From NCBI RefSeq assembly GCF_000219625.1, contig NC_018218.1, positions 4,464,001-4,528,000 on the forward strand: DNA of 64,000 nt, written 5' to 3'. Below are positions 1 through 11,232 of this stretch, piece after piece (within the stretch, counting starts at the first letter, position 1; every line of letters starts with the position of its first letter). The notes below the pieces were generated by a model. It worked only from the letters and a program-made list of their open reading frames with translations. It was not told where the DNA came from and did not search any database. The DNA comes from Zymoseptoria tritici IPO323. Taxonomy: Eukaryota > Ascomycota > Dothideomycetes > Mycosphaerellales > Mycosphaerellaceae. The translations under genes and the position numbers were made by a program.

Positions 1-332
1 CCAACTCGCATGAAATAACAAGCGACATGCCAAGACGACAAGACCCGATAGAGAGGCCTCGGACGCATTCCGCAATCGGCACTCCCACGGCTCATGGAGC
101 AGGTGTGCATTGATGCCTGTCCATTCGAGGAGCGTACAGCGCGACGAACAAAGCGATGTGGAGACCTGATACGTTCTACCAAGCGGCTGACGGAAATGGG
201 CAAGTTGTGGCTGCGACTCAAGGTCCGTCGCATTTGTTCGACTCGAGTAGCCGTGGAGTTGTGACGATGAAGATCAGGCCTCATCCAAGGATGCTCAGCA
301 GAGTTCAGCAAGTCGTACTCGTCTTCCGATCC
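1..332. other. left edge, no gene recognised
   Basis: I see no convincing coding exon here. It is the downstream flank of the minus-strand gene that stops at 333 and probably holds its 3' untranslated region. The open frame on the plus strand that begins in this stretch is antisense to that gene. Confidence 0.4.
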
Positions 333-1397
333 TCAAATCTCATCAAACAGCCTCTTCAGGTACGGATCCTCACTCTGACTTGGCATCGGCTTCAGCGCAG
401 AGACCGAAGCCTTCAATTCATTCCCAAGACGGTCCATAACTTCTACCACTCCATGCACGCGGCTTCCCACTGCGCTGCGGTTCCTCGCGATCACATATGC
501 GACCACCAGAATCACGATCCCGACCAGCACTCCCCAAATCGCTCCCCAACGTTTCCTTCGATTCGCCGCTTTGACCTTCTCCCGCTTCTCGTAGGCTTCT
601 ACCCGGTTGCGTGCGGCTTCGAGGCGGTTGTTGAGTTCGGCCGTTTGACTCTTTGACGCTTTGAGCTGTGACACAAGATCGTCGATAAGCTTCTCCTGAG
701 CATTGAAATTGTCGAAGGACTGAAGCAGGCCGCGAGTGTCGTCCTCTAGCTTGCCTGTACGTTCCTGGAATGTAGCATGCATCTCGCGGCTTTCCTCCGC
801 GAGTTGCTGGAGGTTAGCGACCGTCGATCGCAGTAGCGAGGCTTTGTCCAGGATTGTGTAATATGTATCGTCCAGCTGTCTTGTACTGCTCATGGCGACC
901 TCTTCGACATTCTGTAGACTTGCGCGAAGTTCCTTTTCTCGCTTCGCATTGTCATCCTGTGCTTTCTTGACATCACCAGGCTTGACCACCACTCGTTGTG
1001 CTTGCTCCGCCGCTCCATCGTAAGTAGCATTGCGTTGTTGAATTGGCGGAGTTCTTTGCTGATTGCTACTTGCATTTCGACTCGAATCGGGAGTCTTCTT
1101 GTCTCGTCGTAGCAGGGAGTCGAAACTGATCGGTGGTCGCAACTCTATCGCTGACTGAACTGTCTCTCTCGCGCTATGCCGGTAATGGTGGTGGTGATGA
1201 TTCGATGCAGGCTTATTTCTCAGACTCTCTGAGCGTAATCGGCGGGCCAGATGGGATTTCTCGTGCTTGTGCGGCGGCGAAGCTGGAGGGTCTGTTCGTG
1301 ATCGGGTGGGAGACAATTCGGCGGGAGGTAGATTATTCGTCTGGACGCTTGGGAGAATCTTGCGGCTGAGTAGAACGTCTGAGGGATTGTGAGGCAT
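333..1397 (-). CDS. coiled-coil protein with one C-terminal membrane segment
   Basis: 354 residues, ATG at 1397. The first ~120 residues are basic, serine-rich and low in complexity, with a run of five histidines. Residues ~125-280 are heptad-rich (Glu/Leu/Gln/Arg) and should form coiled coil. A hydrophobic helix (RWGAIWGVLVGIVILVVAY) lies at about 283-304 and is followed by 50 hydrophilic residues, so this is a single-pass protein with a short C-terminal tail. The architecture recalls conserved but uncharacterised ascomycete proteins; I do not recognise a named family. The membrane could be ER or nuclear envelope, but nothing in the sequence decides this. An additional upstream exon cannot be excluded. 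Confidence 0.7.
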   Translation of the reverse strand: MPHNPSDVLLSRKILPSVQTNNLPPAELSPTRSRTDPPASPPHKHEKSHLARRLRSESLRNKPASNHHHHHYRHSARETVQSAIELRPPISFDSLLRRDKKTPDSSRNASSNQQRTPPIQQRNATYDGAAEQAQRVVVKPGDVKKAQDDNAKREKELRASLQNVEEVAMSSTRQLDDTYYTILDKASLLRSTVANLQQLAEESREMHATFQERTGKLEDDTRGLLQSFDNFNAQEKLIDDLVSQLKASKSQTAELNNRLEAARNRVEAYEKREKVKAANRRKRWGAIWGVLVGIVILVVAYVIARNRSAVGSRVHGVVEVMDRLGNELKASVSALKPMPSQSEDPYLKRLFDEI

Positions 1398-2167
1398 GTT
1401 CGGTCACAGCATTGCAGGCCAGCTGCTTTACTGGACGTGTTCTGCCTTCTACATCCACGCGGAGGTTGAGTCGCAGTTGCATATGGACGTGATGCAGCAT
1501 AGGTATGAAGCTCGAGCACTGTGCGGCCTCAGGCACACCTCAGACGAAGACCATGGGGATGGGCCTTCCGTTACACTCTCACCCAAGACAAGTTGAATAC
1601 CGCCGACTTACGCAGCACGTGGCATACTGCCGTGACCAACTCCCAAAAAGGTACTCTATCTCCGATACAGTCATCATTAGAGGTTGCACACGTTTCTTCA
1701 GCCACGATAATCAGTCTGCAAGGGCCCGACGGGAGCTCTGCGCCTTCGGGATCGCCGAAGGAATGCCTCAACGGGAACGGCATAAGGCGTTGGATGCTTA
1801 CAATCATCGGCGATCGATGTCAGACGAAGCCCATGATCCTGCCATGGACAGCCCATGCGCGAAAAGGCATGCATCAGAGACAGAGATGGTATGCTCTGTT
1901 GACACTTGAAGGTAAGGTAGGGTAGGAGATACGATGTTCGATTATGCCATTCATTCTCCATTCCGACGTTATTCCAACAACGTTCCGATGAAGTTTCTTC
2001 CGTACCGCCCGCAGTATCGTTTCCGAGTATCGGATCGTTGTTTCCTGCACCTTTATAATAGTGCCCATCTGCGAGTCAGCGCGAGCATTAATGCATTGCT
2101 TGAGGCGGAAAATAACCATCACTCCACCACCTCGTCGCTTGAGACGCAAAGTAGCAATCACTTCACC
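1398..2167. other. intergenic, between two minus-strand genes
   Basis: About 770 bases with only short overlapping frames on both strands and no domain I recognise. It must contain the promoter of the coiled-coil gene and the 3' end of the ankyrin gene. Confidence 0.4.
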
Positions 2168-3214
2168 TCATCGCCTGATCCACGAAGCAGCTCGTAGCAA
2201 ACGTGCAATGGCCTCGCGCTCGCCCTGCATGGTCGCCAGTCGCAGAGGCGTCTCTCCATTCTCATTCTGTCTCAGTGGACCCGCACCATGCTGGACGAGA
2301 ACTTTGCACATGTCCACCGAGTCTGTGAGAACCGCACAATGCAGAGCTGTCGTGCCATCCGCCATCTCATGGTTGGGGTTTGCGCCAGCTTTGAGGAGCA
2401 AATCGGTAACCTCTGCATTACCTGGCCAAACAGACCAGTGGATGGCTGCGCCATTAAATGAGGAGAGAGCGTCGAGATCGGGTCGGTAAGACAGGAGGAG
2501 CTTGACGAGCTCGACGGAGGAATACTTCGTGGCGTACATGATAGGAGTGACCCTGTACACGTTATTGATGTTGACATCGGCGCCGCGTGAGAGGAGGTAG
2601 CGGACGAGCTCGATGTCATTGTTCCGACACGCTTGGTGCAAGGGACTGCTCGCGGAGCATTTGCTCGAAGGATTGAGGTCGGCACCATTGGCGAGGAGAA
2701 ATTTGACTGCCTCGAGTTGACCATGGGACGCTGCGCCAGCGAGAGGAGATAGCTGACCGCCTTTAGCCGGCTTGAACGAGTCGATCAATCCAGGAACAAG
2801 GACCGAAGACTGCACCGATGCGCCTCGTTGAAAAGCGTCCTTGATGTCAGGGATGTTGCCGGAACAGGCGGCTGCGAACAGGTCGTTTGCGAGAATGTTC
2901 TTCTCCTCGGCAGTCAAGCTCGATGAATGCGATGAGGACCGTGCTAGTGCCACAGCGCCTGGTGATGGAGGAGGAGACCATTTCGATTTGGTCGCTTGGA
3001 AAGGAGGTGCCGGCAGTGATGTTGGCTTCCGATTCCGTGTGATAGACCGGAGCGTGCGATTTGATTGATCGGTGGGCGTTTCACGATGAGTAGTCATCTC
3101 CACACATGAATCCCGACGCCGCAGTGTCCGCGTATCCATATCTTCGGCTTCGATTGTGTTTGGCACTATCGACCGAACAAGGTGCTGGAATGATCGCATG
3201 GTATCGAACCCCAT
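2168..3214 (-). CDS. ankyrin-repeat protein
   Basis: The C-terminal ~230 residues hold about six ankyrin repeats with typical signatures (SPLAGAASHGQLEAVKFLL, SPLHQACRNNDIELVRYLL, TALHCAVLTDSVDMCKVLV, TPLRLATMQGEREAIARLL). Ankyrin repeats are protein-binding scaffolds, so no catalytic role is implied. The part before the repeats is Ser/Arg/Pro-rich and probably disordered. The frame stays open upstream to 3535 but has no ATG there and meets an in-frame TGA just beyond. I therefore use the first in-frame ATG at 3214 (348 residues); an upstream exon spliced into the open part is possible. The final repeat ends only a few residues before the stop, as if the array is capped by the C terminus. Confidence 0.7.
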   Translation of the reverse strand: MGFDTMRSFQHLVRSIVPNTIEAEDMDTRTLRRRDSCVEMTTHRETPTDQSNRTLRSITRNRKPTSLPAPPFQATKSKWSPPPSPGAVALARSSSHSSSLTAEEKNILANDLFAAACSGNIPDIKDAFQRGASVQSSVLVPGLIDSFKPAKGGQLSPLAGAASHGQLEAVKFLLANGADLNPSSKCSASSPLHQACRNNDIELVRYLLSRGADVNINNVYRVTPIMYATKYSSVELVKLLLSYRPDLDALSSFNGAAIHWSVWPGNAEVTDLLLKAGANPNHEMADGTTALHCAVLTDSVDMCKVLVQHGAGPLRQNENGETPLRLATMQGEREAIARLLRAASWIRR

Positions 3215-3535
3215 TCTGAAGGCCTCATCGACGTTGTCGGACCTAGTCGATGGAATGTCCGTTGTATCGCTGGCGCTCCGGAGGATGGAAGCATCGAAAG
3301 TAGCAAAATGAGGAGATGCTCTTTCGAAGGCAGAGGGGTGATGAATTGACTGCAGCGGTGAAGTGCTGCGAGACTCAAACCACTGTCTCAGACGGGCAGT
3401 GTCTTGGATCTGAAGAGATGCACGCTTCAAATTGACTCTGACATGGAAGACGGGAAGAGAGTCTGGTTCATGGTGCAGCAGAAAGGACAGTGCAGCGAGA
3501 AATAGAGAACATCTTAAAGATGTAGATGGTTGCAA

Positions 3536-5383
3536 GTGGTAGAAACGTCATGTTACCTTTCGTGGATCACCTACATACTATTGCGGTAATAGTCCGAGAA
3601 GATCATACCACGATGATGGTCAAGCCACCCACCCGTGCAGACGGTACGGAGCATGTTGTAGGGACGTGCAGTCCGCTCTTTCCGTGAGAAGAGAGTCAGC
3701 CTTCGGTGATGGAAAGGCGGAGAGGGAAGATAGAGAGCCGGTGAAGATCGGTACGTCCGCTTGGGTGACAGGGGTAGAACTATGCTGTGGAATGACAATC
3801 ACGCGAGTGAGCGGCAGCGATATTGTGGCAGTACATGCATGACACCTGAGGTCCGCCCGAGTGGGTGCAATGCAACGGTATGACTGAGATTGTCCATCAC
3901 GGAGTCGATGCCATTTGCAGAGTGTGGTAGTGTGAGACGAAGATGAAGATGACAGAGCAGAAGTGGAAAAGAAGCACCCCTCCACCTTTCTTTCTGTGGC
4001 TTCCATGTCACATGGATGGCTCTCCACAATACACATTGTGTCCATTGTGGTGTGTACACAAGTGTACACTGTGTGCCAGCAAAGAGACGAGTCGTGTACA
4101 CAAGGCTGAGATGGCCTGAACTTATCCGCATTCGGCAGGTAACGAAGATATATCTCGTCTTGGCATGATACGGGGGTCTGTCGATATGCATCACGTGACC
4201 ATTATACCTCTTTGGGATATGATGCCTACACATCGACTCCACGTGGACACCCACAACATCACTTGTACACCCCGACAATCTTCTAATACACAGTGCGGAG
4301 CCATCCCTATCCATGTGGAGCGAACCTACCCCTCGGACCGTCCCGTCGCACTACCTTAGCATCGATCCCATTCTCTCCGTGAGCCTCACATCCACTCCTT
4401 GTACACCTATTACTTCACATCATCACGACCTAACAAGCCGCGATTCCCGTCGAAAAGTTCGGTCTACAGTGCCAGGTGGGCGGCAAGGAGATGCCTGAAT
4501 CAATGTCAGCGGGCATTTTTTTTGCGGTCATATAGAGACGTACGGTGTCGCAAGGGTAAGTCCCCGAATCCTCGACACCATCGGAGACGCAGCGACCAGT
4601 GCCGCTATTTGTTGAGCAGAACTGCCATGTGTTAGCAGAAGGATATGGCTACGTTCGACCATATTCATAAAGTAGCCCAGGGAGGACGAAGCCATTGAAC
4701 GGATGACGAAAAGCTTCAAGATCAGCATCGTGTCTGTTGCGATTGTTCGTGGAGGATACAAGACTCAAGGCAGTTGGGGATTTCAGACTACATATACAAC
4801 ATTCGGACGCTGGCGGTCGGCGTGAATAGATGAATGTGTCCAAGCACCAGAGCTTTGATGAGGACTGTCTGTGAGCTAGCACTATCTCCCAAGGCGCGAG
4901 GAGAAAAGCGGACCTGTATAGCGTTCTCACTGGCCATACCACTCCGAAAATCGTATTGTGCCGGCAAAGACGTGAGACATTTCTCGGCGAGTTTACTGTT
5001 ACCTGCGTTGCCGGGAAGCGCGAGACGAGCTCGAAGAGACTGACGCTGGGAGTTCGCTCTACAGTATTAGTCGATGCACGAGCAACCACGAGTTGTCAGC
5101 CCGTCTTGCCCGTGAAGCGGCCCCCAAATTTCTGTCTTTCACGTGTAAACCAATCCCTCCCGTGCGGACCAACCCGTAGCGCTAGCGTTCACCTTGCATT
5201 TCCAACCACTGCCTCGATTGAGCCTCATCGCCGTTCTTCCTTCCAACACACACGTACGACATGACATAGCACAGCCCACCACATGCGGATGCCCGAGTTC
5301 CATCGTTGCATCGGATGACATTACCTTGACCGCAACATCGCGAAAACGATCATCGTCATCACGCAGCCATCACACCTGTCACC
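3536..5383. other. long intergenic stretch upstream of TAF7
   Basis: About 1.8 kb. Several frames of 60-170 residues occur on both strands, but they are Cys/His/Ser/Arg-rich, overlap one another and show no domain. I take them as chance. The last ~300 bases before 5384 must include the TAF7 promoter and leader. Confidence 0.4.
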
Positions 5384-7033
5384 ATGATCAAGCTGAAGCT
5401 CGGCAAGGGAACTGCTTCGCAGGCGCCGGGCTCGACATCGCAGAATACCGCCTCATCGCCGTCCACTGCTGCGCCAGCACAACAACCACCGGTGAAACTA
5501 AAGCTCAGCGTATCGCAACCTCCAACCCCCATCACACAACCGCCGAACGCCGGATTCCCACCAACCGACCCTCCCGCGAAGAAGAAGCGAGCATACGTCC
5601 GCAAAGATCCCGACTCGAAGAAAGCCAACAGCAAGAAGCGCGCCGCCGACGATGACACCATCTCACCTGCCCCCAAACGTGCCGCCAGTGGTCCCTCGCG
5701 CAAGATCTCGCTCAAAATCCCGAATAACAACCTTGGCGAGGATGGCAGAGGGCTCGCGAAGATCCCCTTGATCAAGAAACGTCCCTCAGTACCCAAATTC
5801 GTCGAACTTCGCGCGCGCGGCAAGGCACCGCCACGACCGAAAGGCGTCGGATATGACTCCGAGGATTCGGACACGGAGAAGGATCCGGCGATCCAGCAGG
5901 CTTTGATCTTGCGTATGGAACCGGGAGAGGATGCGGATTACATCCGAGAAGCGATCGCGGAGGGCAAGATCGGACCACATCCGAGTCAAGGAGATGCGGA
6001 GGTGTCATTGAAGTTTGTGGAGAAGACATATCGGCGAGCGATGGTCAGGGTAAGAGGTAGAATGTATGGCGCTGTTCTGGTGGATCTACCCTGCGTGGTG
6101 GAGTCAATGAAAAGCTTCGACAAGAAGGGATGGTGGAAGGTGGCCGACGTGACACAAATGCTGCTCGTGCTGGGTCGATGCGGTTCCGAAGAGGAGGCCC
6201 GCTCTCTGCCACTCCCTCGAGAGGTCAACAAAGACACCTTTCAGTACGCTCACGGTCTGACACCGCCGATGCACTGGGTGCGCAAGCGCCGCTTCCGCAA
6301 ACGCCTCAACTACACCCAAGTCCAAAACGTGGAAGAAGAAGTCGCCAAATTGCTCGAGCAGGATGCACAATGGGAACTAGGTGGCGGCAAAGTCGTCAGC
6401 GAAACTCTTTCCCGCATGGAAATGGAACGCTCGCAAGAACCACAAGACTACGACTTCGAAGACGACGAAGATGCAGAAGGCGAAGCTGTCGATACAGTCG
6501 AGACGGACCAATACGATATGGAGGTGGAAGACGACGAACCCGACGAAGACCTCGAAGCCAACCTCCAAGCCATGTTCGACGACGAAGAAGACGCTCCTGT
6601 CGCGGACCTCATACCGGAGTCTCCCGCTCCACTCGCTGATCAAGCCGCCTCCCGCGCCGCCGTGGAGTCCGCCATGCCCTCCGAAGCAGCGACGCCAATC
6701 AGCACGCCCGCAGGCGAAGCGGCGCAGACTTCCGCCTCGGACGACGACGAAGAAGACGGGTCGGATGAGGATTCCGACGACGACGACGACGCGGACTCGA
6801 TGGATGCTGTGGACGAGGATGCGCTGGCGAAAGCGGCTGAGAAGGCGCAGCAGATGGAGGAGGTGGCGGATTTGGAGAGGGAGGTGGAGAGGGCAAGGCA
6901 GAAAGTCAAGGCGATGACGAACCAGTTGTTGAGGCAGAGGGAGGTGCAGAAGTTGGCGGCGTTGGAGGAGGATTTGAGGGTGAAGAAGGGTGTGTTTGGA
7001 TTGGACGATGGGGAGGATAGTGAGGAGGGTTGA
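5384..7033 (+). CDS. TAF7: transcription initiation factor TFIID subunit 7 (TAF7)
   Basis: 549 residues, single exon, ATG in good context. TAF7 is a subunit of the general transcription factor TFIID and acts in the nucleus at RNA polymerase II promoters. The TAFII55 N-terminal conserved domain lies at about residues 130-310: it begins at the FVELR segment, contains LVDLPCVVESMKSFD and a WWKVADVTQMLLV block, and ends near LTPPMHWVRKRRFRKR. A Lys/Pro-rich segment precedes it. After it come long Asp/Glu-rich stretches and a C-terminal coiled coil, as in other fungal TAF7 proteins. The acidic tract produces strong antisense open frames, which I ignore. The gene is convergent with the cystathionine gamma-lyase gene, leaving 193 bases between the stops. 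Confidence 0.93.
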   Translation: MIKLKLGKGTASQAPGSTSQNTASSPSTAAPAQQPPVKLKLSVSQPPTPITQPPNAGFPPTDPPAKKKRAYVRKDPDSKKANSKKRAADDDTISPAPKRAASGPSRKISLKIPNNNLGEDGRGLAKIPLIKKRPSVPKFVELRARGKAPPRPKGVGYDSEDSDTEKDPAIQQALILRMEPGEDADYIREAIAEGKIGPHPSQGDAEVSLKFVEKTYRRAMVRVRGRMYGAVLVDLPCVVESMKSFDKKGWWKVADVTQMLLVLGRCGSEEEARSLPLPREVNKDTFQYAHGLTPPMHWVRKRRFRKRLNYTQVQNVEEEVAKLLEQDAQWELGGGKVVSETLSRMEMERSQEPQDYDFEDDEDAEGEAVDTVETDQYDMEVEDDEPDEDLEANLQAMFDDEEDAPVADLIPESPAPLADQAASRAAVESAMPSEAATPISTPAGEAAQTSASDDDEEDGSDEDSDDDDDADSMDAVDEDALAKAAEKAQQMEEVADLEREVERARQKVKAMTNQLLRQREVQKLAALEEDLRVKKGVFGLDDGEDSEEG

Positions 7034-7226
7034 GGATGAGGGTGATGTTGATCGTGTCGCATATGCGCCCAGACGCTGCAGTTCCATTTTCTATCAGACG
7101 AAGACAATCTCCCATCTAGGAGCTCTACGCTCAAATCCAACCATAGACGCGCCCAAAGAACTCTCATCTAACAGTCCTCACGGACCTCACACGGCTCTGC
7201 CGCCCAACACCAAGGTATATATCTAT

Positions 7227-8513
7227 CTACGCATGCCCGTTTCCATTCCCATTCGCAGCACCATTCCCATTCTGCCCACCAACCACGACCTTCTCCAGCG
7301 CCTGCTGCACATCCCTCACCAAATCCTCCGCATCCTCCACACCACACGAGAGCCTTACCAAATTATCAAACACGCCCGCTGCCTCCCTCTGCTCCTTTGG
7401 AATGCCCATATGCGTCATACTCGCGGGCACCTCGACCAGACTCTCCACTCCACCCAGACTCTCCGCCAACGTGAAAAGCTGCGTCGCCTCGCAGAACCGG
7501 TTCGCGGCTTCCTGGCCTCCCTTGATGCGGAAGGAGAGCATGCCACCGCCCAGGCCGTCGCGGTGTTGCTTGATGGCGATCTTGCGCTGCTTGTGGGATG
7601 CCAGACCGGGATAGTTGACCGCTTCGACGAAGGCGGAGGCTTCGAGAGCTGTGGCGACGGCGAGTGCGTTTTTCGAGGCTTCCCGCGCACGGAGGTGGAG
7701 GGTTTTGATGCCGCGGTGGGCGAGCCAGCAGTCGAAGGGTGAGGGCACAGCGCCAATGGCGTTCTGGAGGAACTTTAGACGCTCGTGAATCTCGTCCGAG
7801 TTGAAGGCTGCACAACCCATGAGGACGTCCGAGTGGCCGTTGATGTATTTCGTGACGGAGTGGACGACGATGTCGGCGCCGTGGGAGAGGGGGTTCTGCA
7901 CGTAGGGTGACATGAAGGTGTTGTCGACGACGACTTTGATTCCCGAGCGGTGGGCGATGTCGGCGATGGCGCGGATGTCGGTGAGGGAGAGGGTGGGGTT
8001 GGATGGCGATTCGATCCAGACGAGTTTTGTGTCTGGGGTGATGAGCGACTCGATGTCGAGTTCGATGGAGGGTGTGAAGGTCACGCGGACGCCGTGGGCG
8101 GAGGCGACCTTGGTGAAGTATCGGTGAGTGCCGCCGTAGACGTCGGAGACGGAGACGACATGGCTGCCGGCCGCGAGGGAGAGGAGGATCGTTGCTGTGG
8201 TGGCGGAACCGGAGGCGAATGCCAAGGCATATTTGGCCTTTTCGAGAGCGGCGATGGATGTTTCAAAGTTCTCACGGTTGGGGTTGGAAGAGCGGACGTA
8301 TTCGTGGGCGCCGACGGGTTTACCGACGGAGGTCTGAGCGAATGTGGTGCTGAGTGATATGGACTCGATCACAGCACCAGTGGAGGGGTCGTGGGGCGAT
8401 CCAGCGTGGACGGCGAGGGTCGCAAAGTTGTGGACTGGAGAGGGAGCTCGCGGAGGAGTCTCGATCGAAGAGTCGGTCATGACGGGCACGATTCTATCGG
8501 CGTGTGGTGACAT
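7227..8513 (-). CDS. CYS3: cystathionine gamma-lyase (Cys/Met metabolism PLP enzyme)
   Basis: 428 residues, single exon. The enzyme cleaves L-cystathionine to cysteine, 2-oxobutyrate and ammonia in reverse transsulfuration in the cytosol. It shows the fold-type I PLP features of the family: the YVRSSNPNRENFE substrate/PLP loop, ALAFASGSATTATIL, the D-N-TF motif (VVDNTFMSPY) and the PLP lysine in SVTKYINGHSDV. The segment around RENFE...ALAFASGSATTATIL and the overall length favour CYS3 over cystathionine gamma-synthase or O-acetylhomoserine sulfhydrylase. The N terminus has a ~25-residue extension and the C terminus an Asn/Gly-rich tail (NGNGAANGNGNGHA), both probably disordered. A TATA-like ATATAAGG lies on the minus strand about 180 bases upstream. 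Confidence 0.92.
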   Translation of the reverse strand: MSPHADRIVPVMTDSSIETPPRAPSPVHNFATLAVHAGSPHDPSTGAVIESISLSTTFAQTSVGKPVGAHEYVRSSNPNRENFETSIAALEKAKYALAFASGSATTATILLSLAAGSHVVSVSDVYGGTHRYFTKVASAHGVRVTFTPSIELDIESLITPDTKLVWIESPSNPTLSLTDIRAIADIAHRSGIKVVVDNTFMSPYVQNPLSHGADIVVHSVTKYINGHSDVLMGCAAFNSDEIHERLKFLQNAIGAVPSPFDCWLAHRGIKTLHLRAREASKNALAVATALEASAFVEAVNYPGLASHKQRKIAIKQHRDGLGGGMLSFRIKGGQEAANRFCEATQLFTLAESLGGVESLVEVPASMTHMGIPKEQREAAGVFDNLVRLSCGVEDAEDLVRDVQQALEKVVVGGQNGNGAANGNGNGHA

Positions 8514-10039
8514 TGTGGCGAGGAAATGAGAAGAATATGTCGACGCGGTCGTGAGGATGTTTCTTGTGTTGTCGAGGGAGACTTTTTTGTGAAGAGACAG
8601 GGTTCAGGTGGGGTTTGGACCGAGCGGCACAAACAGTCCCTGAGATGCTCGTGGAGTCGGAAGAGAACAAATGTCGGCAGAAGGACTGCAGTCCTTATAT
8701 GTCTGGTTTTCTTGGTGAGCGGTGATGATCGAACGAAGTCACAAGACGAGAAATATCCGGCGGCAAAGGCGGTGACTTGAAGTAATCGGAAGAATGAAAT
8801 GATGCGATCGTCCACACGTTGCAGCAAGAAGATGCACGACTGAAGCTTGGTAATGGCGTGCTTGGAACGCGGGCAAGGGTTTAGACTTTCACACTCTATT
8901 CAACCTTGTCCTTCTTTAAACCTTCCATGTCACCTGTTTGGTTCGCCCAAAAACCGCACAAAGATACCACTTCAGCCTCATTCTCGTGTTCCTGCATCTT
9001 CACCCTCGCGGTTCCTTTTCCGTTTCTCATGCGGTACCACCACTGTACTCGGACCTGCAAGGCACCACATGGCTGATGCAAAGGCGTGATTCGCAGGCGA
9101 GTCCTTGATGATCGAAGCGAGTGCTCCCATGCGCGAAACACTTCCACTCGTCGGAGCACTTCACGGAGGCTGCCGTATCTACGGCGGCGACGTTTCATCA
9201 TGTTTGGAGCGCTGACAATCCGCTGTGCTCACCTTGTGCCTTCCCAGTAGCAGCAGCCGCAGCAGCAGCATCACGCCTGGACGTGGCCGGCCCCCTCAGA
9301 CTCTCCCTGACACTTCGTCTCACGCATCCACTCCTTCGGCATTTGAACTCACCCAGGAACTTGCTTCACCGACCTTCCGGATCTCTCCATCGCGCCGGCA
9401 TACATGATCACCTGCCGGCTAAATTGTCGGGCTTCCCCAGCACTCGTTCCATCCTTGTACTATTGCCTGTAACATCAGTGGGACAGCACACTTCATATCC
9501 ACCGGTGCCGCAAACATGGACGCCTCGCTCTGCTTGACAGCCTTAAGCAGACTGTCCAGCATTCCCGTGTCCACGCCATCGCCATCGCCACACAGTGCGG
9601 CAGGACACTCGCATTCTGCATCTCCGACCAATTCGACAGATTCGCCTTGACGAGATTGTGACTATTGCGGCAAGTCTGACTACGGCGCTCTGCTCTAAGC
9701 GGCGACATTATACGCGCGAATAGTCCATAACTGCTGCTTCTCGTCGACTAGCCTCCATGTCACCACAAGATAGACCCACATTGTGAACATCTCATAACGC
9801 AAACGTCGGCTTCTCGGTCAAGGTCCGCCCATGTATAGAGATTCCGCAAGCACCCGCTTTCCTCGTCACGTCGCCCGCCTGAACGTCAACTGCCAGGCGG
9901 TCAATGTTAGCTGGATAAGTGTTATAAGCGCAGCTGCCAATCGTCCAACTTCTTCTTCTCCCTCCAACATCAACGACCAAGATTCTTCTCGCCAGAAAGA
10001 AGACTTGCAATACAACAACACTCAAGACCAACGCTTAAC
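8514..10039. other. intergenic between CYS3 and a small secreted protein gene
   Basis: About 1.5 kb between divergently oriented genes. Frames of 60-140 residues on either strand lack domains. It holds the CYS3 promoter (adjacent to 8514) and that of the small secreted protein gene (adjacent to 10040). Nothing else is supported. Confidence 0.4.
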
Positions 10040-10332
10040 ATGAAGCTCATTACTCTGATCGCGGCCGTCGTCATCGGTCTCATCGCCCCAACTCTCGCGG
10101 TACTTCGACACCGTCCCTCTCCCACTTCTCCGTCCCCTTGCTGACGCAGACTTTGCCCAGTTGGACAACTGCCGCGACAACGGTGGCAATGATTATTGCA
10201 TAGCCAACGCGGGGACCTGCTCGGAAGGCCGGACGCAGAAATGGTACAAGACTCCTCCTTCTTGCCAGAAGGAATTTGTTTGCTGACTTTGTTGACCGCA
10301 GTGGACCCGACGGCGGTTGCTTTTGCTCTTGA
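10040..10332 (+). CDS. small secreted cysteine-rich protein, three exons, six cysteines
   Basis: Predicted by hand: exons 10040-10099, 10161-10243 and 10302-10332, joined in frame to give 57 residues. Intron 1 runs GTACTT to CAG with a CTGAC branch-like site 16 bases before the acceptor; intron 2 runs GTACAA to CAG with CTGAC and TTGAC upstream. Exon 1 encodes exactly a 20-residue signal peptide ending in TLA, so the mature protein would start at Leu-Asp. The ~37-residue mature part has six cysteines spaced C-x8-C-x6-C-x8-C-x5-C-x-C and ends FCS. An even cysteine number and a terminal CxC suggest a disulfide-knotted secreted peptide. It could be an effector or an antimicrobial peptide; the spacing is not the standard defensin pattern. 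No frame longer than 60 codons shows it. Confidence 0.72.
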
Positions 10333-11232
10333 ACACGAGCGCTGGCATGGATGAGGCGTTGGCGGCGGCGGCGGCGGATGTGTTGGGGGAAGGAAGTGCA
10401 AGGTTGGGGAAGGGATTGGAGGTTTTCGGTTGGAGGTTTTCGGTTGGAGGGAAGATGTTGCAATGATTTGGGTTGAGTTATTGGTTTTTGTCGTTATCTT
10501 GTTGTACACTACCCTATCTTTTCCGATCCGATCTAAGTATTCCTTCAAAGTACGCTGTTCTGTGAGCTCAGAGTCTGGCCGTGTCTGTCCCCTCTGAGCA
10601 GTGTTGCATGATGAGGTTGAAGACGGGATTGTTATGGCCCACAATCTCCAGTAAGTGGGCCTTATCGATAAGCGGCATTAGACTTTTTTGGCGCGTTTTT
10701 GTGAATCGCCAACCAATGGGAGCCACACAGCCACAGGGATCCGATTTGCAGATCAAGCGTAAAACTTGCCGGACCAGGGCACAATTGCCCACGCGACCTC
10801 GTATTTTTCAACGTCAGTCCGTCCAAATCCGAATTCACTTGCGTCAGGGCTGTCGTCTTTGCGGTCTGTATCGAAGCGGCATTGCGGGCAGACTGCCGGG
10901 CGCACGCAGTACAGCAAACTCGGAAAAGGACCAGGATCAGGGGGAAAACAGCACCAAGCCGGAGATGACGCGGACCACCTTGTACACCTTGTGCACCTCC
11001 TTTCTTGCAATCTAATCGGTAAGACACCACATTGGCCACTTTTGGAAACACGGCCACTCTGGGACACAAGTCATGCATACGTGATAGACAAGAGACGGAC
11101 TTCATCTCTCTATCTCGGTGGCGTGTCCTCCATGTCGCCCCTGTCTCTTTCGGTGTTTTGCTTGTTATCCACGACTGCTTGCATCGATGAGGTACCGTTC
11201 CCGGGAACTGGAAAACTCATCGACAATCAAAG
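10333..11232. other. intergenic upstream of the GT31-like gene
   Basis: 900 bases. The first ~120 contain a GGC-rich stretch just after the stop of the small secreted protein gene. The remainder has overlapping frames on both strands without domains. I see no further gene. Confidence 0.4.

Noticed and set aside
3799..4314. 171-residue minus-strand frame upstream of TAF7
   Set aside because: Cys/His/Arg-rich translation without domain, overlapping other frames of equal quality; judged chance.
5359..5874. 171-residue minus-strand frame opposite TAF7
   Set aside because: It is the antisense shadow of the GC-rich TAF7 coding sequence and has no domain; the same holds for the several frames at 6377-7167.
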